DNA of 64,000 bases, taken from Coniella vitis (lineage: Eukaryota; Ascomycota; Sordariomycetes; Diaporthales; Schizoparmaceae). Location: positions 744,001 to 808,000 of the forward strand of contig WUJK01000010.1 in NCBI GenBank assembly GCA_011317545.1. Direction: 5' to 3'. The notes beneath the pieces were generated by a model. The model did not search any database. It saw only the letters and a program-made list of their open reading frames with translations, and was not told where the DNA came from. The translations under genes and the position numbers were made by a program. Shown one piece after another: positions 12,842 to 23,725 of this stretch. How positions within the stretch are numbered: position 1 is the first letter of the stretch; every line of letters begins with the position of its first letter.

Positions 12842-13466
12842 GGTGAGTTTCGTGAGAGGAGGAGGAAGAGGAGGTTATGGGTTTGCAAACTGTTTCCGAG
12901 GCACAGTGGTAAGGGCGTTAGGTAGAGAGTGCTAGGTAAAGACAGCAGGCCTGCTTTTGCAAAGATATGGGGAGCTGTCGAGGTAAGTCAAGTGACGACA
13001 GTGGTGTTTGATTCATGCAAAGTCACACACGTGCAGCACCAAGGCACGTCGTTTTGCTGCGTTTTTTTGGTGGCAGAGGCTCCCCCAGCTTCCCATATGC
13101 CGTCATTGCTGTTACTTGCTTTTTGGGGGGGGGGGAAAGGGCTGGGGGCCTGGATGCATCTGACAGTGGTTCAAAGCTGTTCTAGCCCAGGGCCTCGAAT
13201 AGTGGAGCAAGTCAGCTCTAGTGATGCAATGCAGCAGGGAGGTAGCCGCTCAGGCAGGCCAAGCCCCTGGGGTCAGGTAGCAGATCAGAAGGTACGGTAC
13301 TTCCTGCCACTGTGGTTTAGCCCTCAGTGCACTCTGGCAGCAATATCAAACAGCATGCAGCCATGTCTTTGGCTTTTTTGCCAAACACAAACCAAGACCA
13401 CGGGCCCGGTAAGTCACTCTACAACAATTTGAAAATATCGTGTGCAACCACTTCTTCTGACGTATT
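12842..13466. other. Intergenic region between the transporter and cho1
   Basis: It contains the 3' flank of the transporter and the promoter of cho1, both on the minus strand. A short G run lies near 13125-13136. I see no gene and no regulatory site I can name with confidence. Confidence 0.6.
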
Positions 13467-15311
13467 CTACAAGGTGTACCTGAAACCCGGATTGTCAAAC
13501 TCGGTCTGGTCCTGCATGCCCATCTCGATGGCCGTGGCGTCATTATTGTGCCCGGCTGCGTCTCTCGCCTTGTTGGACCGGTACATGTAAATGTACAGCA
13601 CTATCACCATGGACAACTTGATGATATACCCAACCAGCATGGCAATATACGCGCTGTGGTAGCCGGCTAATCACAGGCAGCAAAGGTCAGTTCACACTTC
13701 TCAGGATGCTCTGCGCGGCGTGGGGAACGAGAGGGAGAACGTACGCGCTTCGCTGGCAATAAAAGTCTGTGGCCCAATGATGTTGCCCACGCAGTATCCA
13801 GTGAACAAGATGGCGCCCGTAAGCTGCTTCTTGGTGTATCCCGCGATGTTGGACGATACCATGGTCAAGGCCATGCTGAAACCGAGGCCTTGGAGGAAGC
13901 AAAGCCACAGAGCAACCAGGCGGCCCCACTGCAATGGCATTGTTGTCGTCGGTCAGCGAGCGCTCTTTTTCCTCGACAGACGGAAAGACACAAATCAGAA
14001 GTGGGCGAAGCTCACCTTGTTGCTGTCTGGAAGGCCGACCAGCAACCCAGCACCGACAATGCAGATCAAGTTGGCCACAATCATCGTGATGCATCTCCTG
14101 TGCGGCCACCGCGTGCACACCCACCCACCAACAAGCAGCGAAAGAGCCTGCACCGCTCCGCCAGGGATCTGCAGATACTGTGTGCCAAGGGTGTCGAAGC
14201 CGAAGCTGTCAATGATAATGCTCGTGAAGCTCGTCAGCGCGCTGTTGGGCACCTGCGCGCCAACTGCCATGACGAACAGGATCCACGTCTTGGGGTCCCG
14301 CGCGCACTGCAGCGCCTGGTACTTTTTGAAGTGGTGGTTCTTGACGCCTTGCTTGTTGCGGCTGACGCGGTCGATGGCAATGGCCTTTTCGCGCGGCGAA
14401 AGAAACTTGGCTGTGGCCGGTATGTCGGGCAGCACGAGCAGCGACACAAGCCCCCAGAAGAAGCTCAGCGCGCCAAAGATGAGAAAGACGTACATCCACT
14501 GCGCAAGGCCCGTGGTGATGTGGCCGACAGCATAGCCGATCAGGCCGCCAAACATGGTGGCAAGGCCGTTGGTGCAGTAGTAGGCCTCGAGGCGCAGCGG
14601 TTGCTCGGCCGACGTGTACCAGATACTCATGATGAGCACAAAGGCTGGATTGACGACCGCTTCAGTCAGACCCAGCATGAAGCGGTTTGTCGCGATGCCG
14701 GCGAATGAGGAGCATGCAGGCGTCGTCATGACAATCGCGCCCCAGATGATGGTCGTGAACGAAACGAACTTGCCGATGGGGAGCCGCTGCAGCGCGTAGG
14801 CGGCCGGGAACTGCGCAATGAGGTAGGCAATGTAGAAGATGGAGCTGAGCCATGAGTAGTCCTGGCCCACGAGGTGGGTTCCCTCCTTGAGGCCGAATTC
14901 GCTGGCAAAGTTGAGCGAGTCTGGGTATTGTCGGCATTGTCAGTCAGGTTTTCCGGTTCTGGTGAATTTGATTTGAGCCAGCAGTAACAAGCAATGGGAA
15001 ACTAGACAACACGCACTTTTATCCAGATACTGCAGAAAGTACGTCACAAATAACACGGGCACCACGTGCAAATCAATCTTTCGCACAACCCGTTTCACCT
15101 CGGCCTCGTCAAATGTCCCTGCCTCATCCGCCGCCTTCTTGAACACTTCGTAGTTGTCGTCAAGGGCGTCGTCCGAGGAGCTGCTATCGAAACGGCGTCC
15201 TTCATTGCCGGCGTATTGGCGGTCATGGCCGGACAAGGAAGCCGTGGTACCCTCCAGGGGCGCATCTACCACCGGGTCCTTGGCGTCTTGTTGCGATCTT
15301 GCTGGCGTCAT
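13467..15311 (-). CDS. MFS transporter, allantoate permease (Dal5/ACS) family
   Basis: This is a plasma-membrane secondary transporter of the anion:cation symporter branch of the major facilitator superfamily. Characterised fungal members carry allantoate, nicotinate, vitamins or small carboxylates; the substrate here is unknown. Four exons on the minus strand (15017-15311, 14016-14920, 13745-13928, 13467-13666) give 527 residues. A hydrophilic N-terminus of about 75 residues leads into the family pattern VVPVLFVTYFLQYLDKNSLN, then GQDYSWLSSIFYIAYL and a TM2-3 region ending in NRFMLGLTEA. A central loop (about 240-290) separates the two six-helix halves. Acceptor choices restore the typical SEAPGYHSAY block in exon 4. 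The start at the MTPARSQ methionine is preferred because the upstream frame is an implausible poly-Pro stretch. It is divergent from the distant metalloprotease gene. Confidence 0.9.
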
Positions 15312-16509
15312 CTTTCTCGGACGAGGCTGTGGCCTACCACGCGGGCTGAGGGGAAAGTACGCCCCAAGTGGTGGCGGCGGCGGCGGCGGCGGCGACTTGA
15401 ATGATGGAGCGCAGAACAAGGAGGCCGCTCAGACTGTGTACTTCCAAGTGCATTTCCCAGTGTGCTTGAGAGCAGTCCGGCTTCAAGAGGGGCGAAAAAC
15501 GATGAGAAACGCACAGAGACGAAATATCTGACAACGTGATGCTGCAAAGGGACCCAAGGGCCGGACTTATACCAACCTGTCGGTAAACTCCACCTCCCAA
15601 CTTGACCGGACTGAATTCTACGGAGCTACAGAGGAAGCATTGTATCGATGTTTAGCTATGTTTTAGGAAACCGTAATGCACGATCGTCCATGGAGCCCCA
15701 TTTTCTGCTTCAAACATATTCTTGCTGCCCTCTTTTTTTCCTGTCTACGTGACGAATCACGGAGCTGTGTGGGATGGACGATGCAAGATGTCATTACTAG
15801 CATGCAAGCACGCAATGTGGACCATGACATAAGTTGGTGCTATGAAGAGATACGGATTTTGGGGACTCGCCCCAAAAAAAGGTCTTCTTTCCTCTCATAT
15901 ACAGACATAGTAGTAAGCAAGCACACACACCAAAGAGTATAATCGTCAGTCGTGGACTCGTTTTGGGGGAGCGGAGCAGGGTTGCAGTATGGGAAGTGCG
16001 CATTGCAGCAGCACATGGACGCAAGGATTTGGGGGAACTGTTTGCTGGAGGTGCTCAGGGCCCCTAGAGGTACGTACACATATGGTATTGTTGTTGCAGG
16101 TGCAGGAAAACTGCGTCTGTTAGTCGTCTCCTCGTCTCTTTTTTTTTTCTTTTCTTTTTTTTTTCGGTAAAACAGGTTATCAGTCTGGAGGGCATAAAAG
16201 AGAAGCAATGCGCTGCTTGTGGCCAACATGTTTGGGATTTGTACGTCAACTGGTCAAACACTATATCATACACATGCCGTTATTGTTGAATTTATCCCAT
16301 CTAAACAAGGACCACGCACGATACACCAAGCCCTGACTATGTGTATACTTGGCACATGGGTTGTCGATGCTGAGACGGCTTTGCGCGAATGTTTCCGGTC
16401 CTCTCCCATTGAGAAACATTGTTGAGGGGCATCTTTACTTGGTATTATTATTATTATTTCTAAAAGGAAGAAGAAAAAAAGAAAAAGGAAGGATCCGTGC
16501 TTTCCTCGA

Positions 16510-16533
16510 GTCTCTCTCTCTCTCTCTCTCTCT
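16510..16533. repeat. (TC)n microsatellite
   Basis: Roughly twelve TC units lie in the gene-poor region. Confidence 0.85.
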
Positions 16534-18839
16534 TACAGTTTGAGGTTTCATACATAGCAAAGAAGTCTGGCTGTGTGGATAAGTCGCCCCGGAGTTAAGC
16601 ATGACGAACACTCGTGGCCAAAGCACGTCAACGGTTTACATAATACCACAGTGCACCCACTCACTGGCCGGCTGGCTGGCCCAGAACGGGGCGTTTTGCG
16701 GGTCCAAGCGAGCCGGGCCGAAGCATAGTGCGGAGTTGATTGGGTCCTTCCTCAAAGAGAAGTGTTGAATATCTGTGTCTTTCTTTATACATAGTACACA
16801 CAAGTAGACGGCTATTTTGGGGAGGAAATATCTCCTTTCTTTTTTCTCTCTCTTTTTTCTCACTGGTCTTGTGTCTTTTACTCAAAGACGCGTAAAAATA
16901 TATAAAGAAAAAGTTTCAGAGGTACGTGATGTATGTATGTGGGCGTGAAGTGCGTGTTTCGTGACAAGGTATGGTAGGTAGTATTTGGTTTCTGTCCCGC
17001 ACCTGCGCGCGCGCGCGTGAGGTAAGGAGAGAAATGAAATGGATTATTATTATTTTTTTTTAAAAAAAAAAATAAAACGCGAATGCGGATATCTGAGGAG
17101 GATCATGGATGACACGTGCGTGTCTTTCTTTTCTTTGTGATTAAATCTGGGGGTGATGCTGGTTGCGATCTGGAATGCCAAACTGCTTCACATTCAAGTG
17201 ATTCGTTCGACAAGACAATTCAGCAACACGCGCACACACAGGGAAAAAAAAGTTGTCGTTGACAAACCGTTTGATTTGGTGCAACGTCCTTCAAATTTGA
17301 GCGCTCAAGTGTGGCACGTAGTGTGTCTAGGATTTCCACTCAGCACACGGCGGCGCCTGAAAGCATGTGGGAATTCAGGGTAGATGGTGTTGGAATATGT
17401 GCTGGGGTGGTAACGCGTTTCTTCTATGCCTGCTGGGGGACTCGTGTGCTGTCTGAGAAGCACGCGTGATGAATACAGAGGTAGTCTGACCTGGATCACT
17501 TTGAGAGGCAATTTCGAGGGGGGGAAGTATCTGTGGTGTTGTAGAAGGTGGCATATGCCCTTTGGTTTGTCAATTTTTCAAACCAAAAAAGGAAACAGAA
17601 AAAGAAGAAAAAAGAAAGGAAGAAAAAAAAATTAGATAAAAGAGAATGTACGCAAGTATTAGGAAAACAGATGCCAATGACAACAGATCCCTTTCGGTTC
17701 CAAATAGCGACCTCCAGAGACAAATTCGTGTTACTCAACAAAACGCTGGCACCCATCTTTCCATCAGAGCCTATCAACTCAAGATACATAGTAGAGATAG
17801 GGGTCAATGGTAGACTCAGAAGTATCATCATGAACGGAAATATCTGCCTGGCAACTAAGCCTGATGCCGAGCAAAAGAAAAACAAAAAGAAGCGAAACTT
17901 GAGACATAGTAGAAGATGCTTTTCATCAACCTGGGTGTACACATATATTTACAGACAGTTTCAAAAGCCGCCACTATTCCAGCCAAACAGGAAAAAAGAA
18001 AAGAAACTACCTCGGCACTTTTGCTCGCAGCAAACGGTCTCGGCTGACCTGCGCGACTGACAGAGAGATGGTGAGCGTACAAGCAAGCCCCGTCTCAATG
18101 TAGCCCAAACCATGCCACCACACAGAAGTAACACCCGTTTCCACCATCATTTCAATTTCTTAAGACGCAAAGCCACGCGTTTTTTCTGGTTATGCGTACG
18201 CAAACAACACCACCAACGGGTGTGTCTTGCACATGTCGAATTCTCTTTGGGGGAAACCCCCACCATAGAGCCGAACAAAGAGATCACCCGAAGCTACGCA
18301 CGGCTCTTACAGGGCTCGGTATGCTTTTGAGGTGAGCAGACCCCCGTCCGCATGGCCGCACCGCCTTGTTCAGACGCGTGTCACCCCGACGACTAGAGCG
18401 AGATCGTGGGCTTGAATGAGTATGACAACCGTTTGGAGCGGTCTCTTCTTTTGGGGAGTAGGACCAATCTAGGACAGCACTAGGCCAAAAAAAGAAAACA
18501 AACCACTCTTTTGCGCAACACACGGAAAAGGAAAGGGAGGAGGAGGGCCAGTCAGATGCTGGCTGGCGAGGTTGGCTGGCGCTGTGCAGCGCAACACAAC
18601 GCCGTCTAGCATACATAGCACGTGCAAGGTGGGATATGCCGGTGGGGGAACGCAACAGCGAGTCCGATTTCTTTTCTTTTCTTTTTTTCTTTCTCTAATT
18701 TAGTGAGTTTGTTTGGGAGTTACCGTGTAACGGGTACACAAAGTATCCAAGCTGGTTTTGACCTTTTGCTAGTTATAGCCTAAGGTATCAAAACTGACAT
18801 GAATGGTTCCTCGAAAGGAATATCGGAGCAGCTTCTAGC

Positions 18840-18840
<1 letters not shown>

Positions 18841-18882
<42 letters not shown>

Positions 18883-18892
18883 AAAAAAAAAA
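18841..18892. repeat. Poly-A tract (40 nt plus 10 nt)
   Basis: Forty A residues are followed by GG and ten more A. It could be the tail of a retroposed sequence, but no source element or flanking duplication was recognised. Confidence 0.85.
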
Positions 18893-19466
18893 GATATCTA
18901 CACTTGTGAAACTGTCGATACAATACTGGTTTGGACTCAAACCTTATTCACAACGTCAAAGACGATTCGTCCATCCATGCGCGTATTGTGGACAAAGCCA
19001 TGTTATGACAACAGCCAGATCCAAAAAGCCCATCCCCGTTACGGAGGAAACGTTCCTTTGTTCTCAATGGAACCCGCAACCAGTTGGGACAAGTTTGGAA
19101 GAAAATCAACACGAAAGACTTATTCACGTTAAGCTAATAACTCACGAGTCCCCTTTCAGATCCAGCCTAGCTCATCAGCATCAAATACAAAGACCTGCAT
19201 GGAAAGCGAATTCACAAAGAGTGATATGGAGGAAGGAAAAAGAAAGAAAGAAAAAAAAAAAACGCGGCTGAAAAGCACATCGTAACAAGTACTATGTAAT
19301 ATCGTATATTAAATACTTGACACGTGCGCGGACCGGTTCTGCTTATCTATGAAAATCCGCTCCATGTCACGAAGAAAATGCTCCGCTGTGCGATGGCACG
19401 CAATCTTGTTCTAGAAGCAAAAGCAGGAGGAAAAGGGGGGTTCGTTTTTTGGTTGTTGTTTTTTTT

Positions 19467-19481
19467 GGGGGGGGGGGGGGG
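19467..19481. repeat. Poly-G tract (15 nt)
   Basis: A G homopolymer directly follows a T run. It lies in non-coding sequence. Confidence 0.85.
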
Positions 19482-20836
19482 CTGCCCAGGGAAAGTGGAT
19501 ACGGAGAAGAATCCTAAAGAGATAGTACGCAAATGAGTGAAAGTACCTGACAGCAAAGTGGACAGCTAGGGCATTTGGACCCTGCTCTGTCAAAGGACAT
19601 AGGAGTATATAGGAACCAAAATATAAATTCTCAACCTTCTTGGACCCCTCCTTTCTCTTCCATCGATAAAGCCAGAACTAGCTATTTACTATCGTTGAAA
19701 TTTCACCGCGCGGGCCCGCGCAAAAGCGGGCAATATCCGGGCCAGTAGCGGTTCGAAGCGCAATGAGTTGACGAGCGGGTGGGGTCTGAAAAAGGAAGCG
19801 ATGGAGGGGCTGATGAGATTGTGGCACAAAAGAGCCTCAGACGTATGGAGACTTGCTGTGAAGTTATTGATGTTGTGGCTCATGCCGAGAGATTGGAAGC
19901 GCGAGGGGGTGACAAGCATCAGTAGAATTTACCATGTAGAACAGTTCTCAGGGAATGTGCTCGTTGGCACCGAGAGGACCCCTAGTTTTGCATTTTTGCA
20001 CCCGAAGCCGAGGGAAAAGCAATAATGGGGTCATCACTCTGTACAGAGTACTTCATACTCGGTGGTGAAAATGACCCTATCCCGTTCCCCAGGCGACGTT
20101 TGCTGGGAACGGTATCAAGAGCTTGGCTTGGTTTAGCTTGGCTAGCTGGGTCCGGACAGACTGCGGTGATGAGACTGGAGCCAAACCGCCCGGCGCGGGA
20201 ATATTTCCAAACTCCACGGTTGGGTTGGACCCCCGGGGGGAGAGGGGCTCTGAGGGTTGTTATCATTATTTTGATACTCAATGGCCTGCTCGTAGCGCCA
20301 AGTAGCCAGATACAGTCTGCTCCATTTCTGCGCACCTCTTTGTTTCGAGACTCATGCTGAAAATTGCTTCATATTGAGGCGTGCACTGACTTGCAGAACA
20401 GATCATCCATCAGTTGCAGGATAAATTAAGTGGCAGGGTTGAGAGAAGGCAGCCCCGCTCCATGGATCGGAAATGGTGTCACTGTGACACGACGCTGCGC
20501 TGGATCTCTTCCTCCTATGAGAGCGAGAGACCAAAAACGGAATCATCCAGACGCGCAATTCTCGAACAGAGCGGGTGGACCAATCACGCAGCCCTCCTGT
20601 CATTTGAGGGAAAATGCAGGTGCCGTGTTCGAGGCCAGCCTGGGCGTCTGCTTTATATAGTCAACCACATGTGCAAACTGGACGACAAAAGCAAAAAAGC
20701 AAAAAAGAGAGCCATTTTTGGGGGGGGGGTTGATCTGAGGCGCTTTATTCAATGTTTGTTTTGCGAAGGATTATTCATATTAAGGACCCCCCCTCATTTC
20801 ATTTCTACGAAAACACATATTATTACACATACATAC

Positions 20837-20839
<3 letters not shown>

Positions 20840-20872
<33 letters not shown>
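20840..20872. repeat. (AT)n microsatellite
   Basis: About sixteen AT units follow ACATACATACGTGT. It lies in the gene-poor region. Confidence 0.9.
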
Positions 20873-20874
<2 letters not shown>

Positions 20875-23725
20875 ACTCGGAGCATCTCAACCATAGCCAT
20901 ATATGGAAGTTGCGTATACTGAAGCTGATCATCTCTGCTGCCCCTACATATTAAGTACTTCTTTTACGCCGTCAGGCCGTAATTGTGCAGCATAGGAGAC
21001 CAAACACAGATGGCAGAAAGAGCGAAAAGAAAGCGACGACGCAAGAAGATAGTCATGGATAGCCTTATCGGGAAGCTTACGTAGGTTCGTGGGGACGCCC
21101 GCTTCTCGTATTCTGCACGGTGGACATGTCGGCAGTGTTGCCCTGGAATGATTGGAGGGAGGGGGGCCTTCCGTCGAACTTATAGCATCTCACCTTATGT
21201 ACCCGACACCCACAATCCTGGGCCATCTTGCCATGAGCCAGGCCATGGATTCACGCTTCCACGGAATGTAATTGTAGTCATTTCCAAATGGCGCCGGGTC
21301 ATGAGCCACATATTAACAATGATGAGTGTAGTCGAGCGGGGGCTTTTGTTATACTTAACAAGTCGAAGTATTTGTTATTACCATGTAGTTTCGGCGCTTG
21401 TGCTCGGGCCCCCAAGCTGCCAAGTACATATCCCGAGCAAGGGGGCCCAGGCCGCCAGCCGATCTAGCCGTTCCGCTAAGACGGGGCCCAGAGTTTGGGT
21501 AGAGTACGTTGTGTTCTTTGGACTTTCCAGTTCTTGGGACTGGAGCTTGGCTGCTGGGTTCGTGTCTCTGCAGTCAGTGGGGTTTGCTGCTTGATGAAGA
21601 GAGGGATTGGATCTGCAGATGACGGTCGTATCTTGTTTCCACGGCAGTACTCTGGGCTGCTCACACCCCCGCTCGTACAAGGCCTGCTTAGTCTGAGAGT
21701 TTCCCATATACTACTAGTATGTACCATGTAGCAAACATGGCTGCCCACAAACCGTAACGCACCGACGACTAGGAGGGGAAAATTACTTTTACCGGCCGCA
21801 TCCGAGCAGTTCCTCAACGCCAACGACCTGGATATATACATAGTAGCAGGATGTGATAGGAGTAGCACGCTCCTCGATCCCTTATCAGAGCTGCTCTCCT
21901 TTCTTTACACGCCCCTGCCTGCAACGCGTGTCTCTGGGTGCACCCACCCCTTCAGAGTAGACATGCATACAAGAATCGATCAACAAAATATGCATTGTAT
22001 ATGGTTTTTCTGGATATCCCTAGCAAGAGCAAAAGCTACAGAAGGCCGAATCATAAAAAGGCAGAAGGTTCCACGGTTCCAAGGCTTGTCTTTGGGCTGC
22101 TCTTCTGCCTTGCTTGGGGTACGTACCCGGGTGTGGACCAGGGACAAGGGGCAGAGGCCAGCAGGGGACAAGGTACCAGGGTACACAGTAGCGGAGCTGC
22201 ATAACAGAGCACAAAGAGGTAAGTGCATGTGCCTGTACCCCCTGTACCCAGCTGCCCGGTGGTTGATACTACGACTCCTGTGTACGGTACGTACTTTACA
22301 TAGTGCAGAAACATGGCAATCACGATCCGGCTTTGTGCCGAGACGATGTGCAGCAGGTGCATTTTCCATCTCCACCGCTGCCACCCCTTCGTTTTCACCA
22401 GCTTTCCCATCCGCTGATCTGCCCGGCTGCCCGTCTGCCCACCGTCAACAGCTCCAACCACGGCTGCCACGGTCTTGATTATTCCTACCGCTCTCTCACC
22501 TTCCGGTCACCAGCTCTCTTTCTCTCCTCCTCTCTCGCTTTTGCTACTACAATCTCTGGTTCCGCTGCATGACGGATCCTGCCACCGACCTCGCGCAATT
22601 TGGCACGCAGCCCAAGCAAGCCAACCAGGTGCTCCTCCTTTTTGGATTAGCGACCCTCGGAGCCCTACAACGTCCGACCTGTGATAGGGGGCCAAGCCCA
22701 GGCACAATCGAATCCGGGCCGTTCGCTCACTCTTGACGACAGCAGACCGCTGCCGGATCGTGCACGCTGCTGCTCCTCGGTGCCCACCCCGTCCACCGTC
22801 CACCCGTCCAGCCAGCCACCCATTGCCAAGGCGGTCGATCCGTCCCTTTGCATCTGATTCCCGCATCCAAACCCCCAGACAGCGTGTGCGCGCACCGGCT
22901 GTTCTTCACGGGCACCCTGTGGCTCGCGCCAACAGCCTCTCGTATACCATGTAAGTCTCGAGTGGAGCGTTTCAAACGCCGCTACGTCATTTGCAAAACC
23001 CACTGTAATCCCGACCTGATATTCACGCCCCCCTTGGCTCGCAATCGTTGTTCCCTGCAAGCCCTGCCACGACATCTCGATACTCTTGGCTACTGGCCAA
23101 TCCGCCCGCGCGCTCATCTAGCAACCTCGCAACCAAAACTATACTATGAGAGTCCATCGTCCCAGCAAAAACGTGGTATCCGCTCTTCCTACTGCACGAC
23201 AAGCCATCCCTGGTCTCGCAATAACCAGATTGCCAACCTTCAGAATCCTGTCTCGGCCCCCCGTCCACACATTCTTCTTCGTGTGTGCCATTCTTCCTTA
23301 CACCCCTCTGTGCTTTTTTGTCTCTTCTTTGTCGTGCAGAGTTTCGTCTACGCCAGAAAGCTTGTTTCCAAAACGCTCTTGGGGTTAACCTGTCGTCCCC
23401 CCCAGCCCGCATCCTCATCAGCACCTTCGTTTGTTGCCCTGCGACCTTGAAGAGCCATCATAATTCACGGAGGATCGCCCCCCCTCGTCAGTTACATTAC
23501 GCGCGTCACACGGGCACTGGCTGACCGAATCCGTCAAAGAAGCTGCCGCAACTGTGTTGCCAAAAGAGGAAACTGCGCGACCGCTCGTGCTTTGCTGTGA
23601 ACAATACCGCATCAGCACAACGCTACAGCGGCGAACAGCCATAACGTCCCTTGCACGTTTTGTGGCAGTCGCGACTCTCACATAAACCCACAGACGAAAC
23701 TTTCCGCTCTTCGCAAGCGGCAGTC

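Larger units (their letters stand above)
15312..23725. other. 8.4-kb gene-poor region
   Basis: No open frame here shows a recognisable domain, signal peptide or convincing intron-exon structure. It contains a 40-A tract, a 15-G tract, TC and TA dinucleotide arrays and seven exact ACATAGTA/TACTATGT motifs. From about 22.3 kb on, the top strand becomes CT-rich, as in long fungal 5' leaders, and probably belongs to the metalloprotease promoter or leader. A short ATG-led frame at 22569 followed by a GTGCTC donor-like site could be an upstream ORF. Confidence 0.6.

Noticed and set aside
18841..18892. Poly-A tract as the tail of a LINE/SINE insertion
   Set aside because: No internal promoter boxes, coding remnant or flanking target-site duplication could be recognised next to it.
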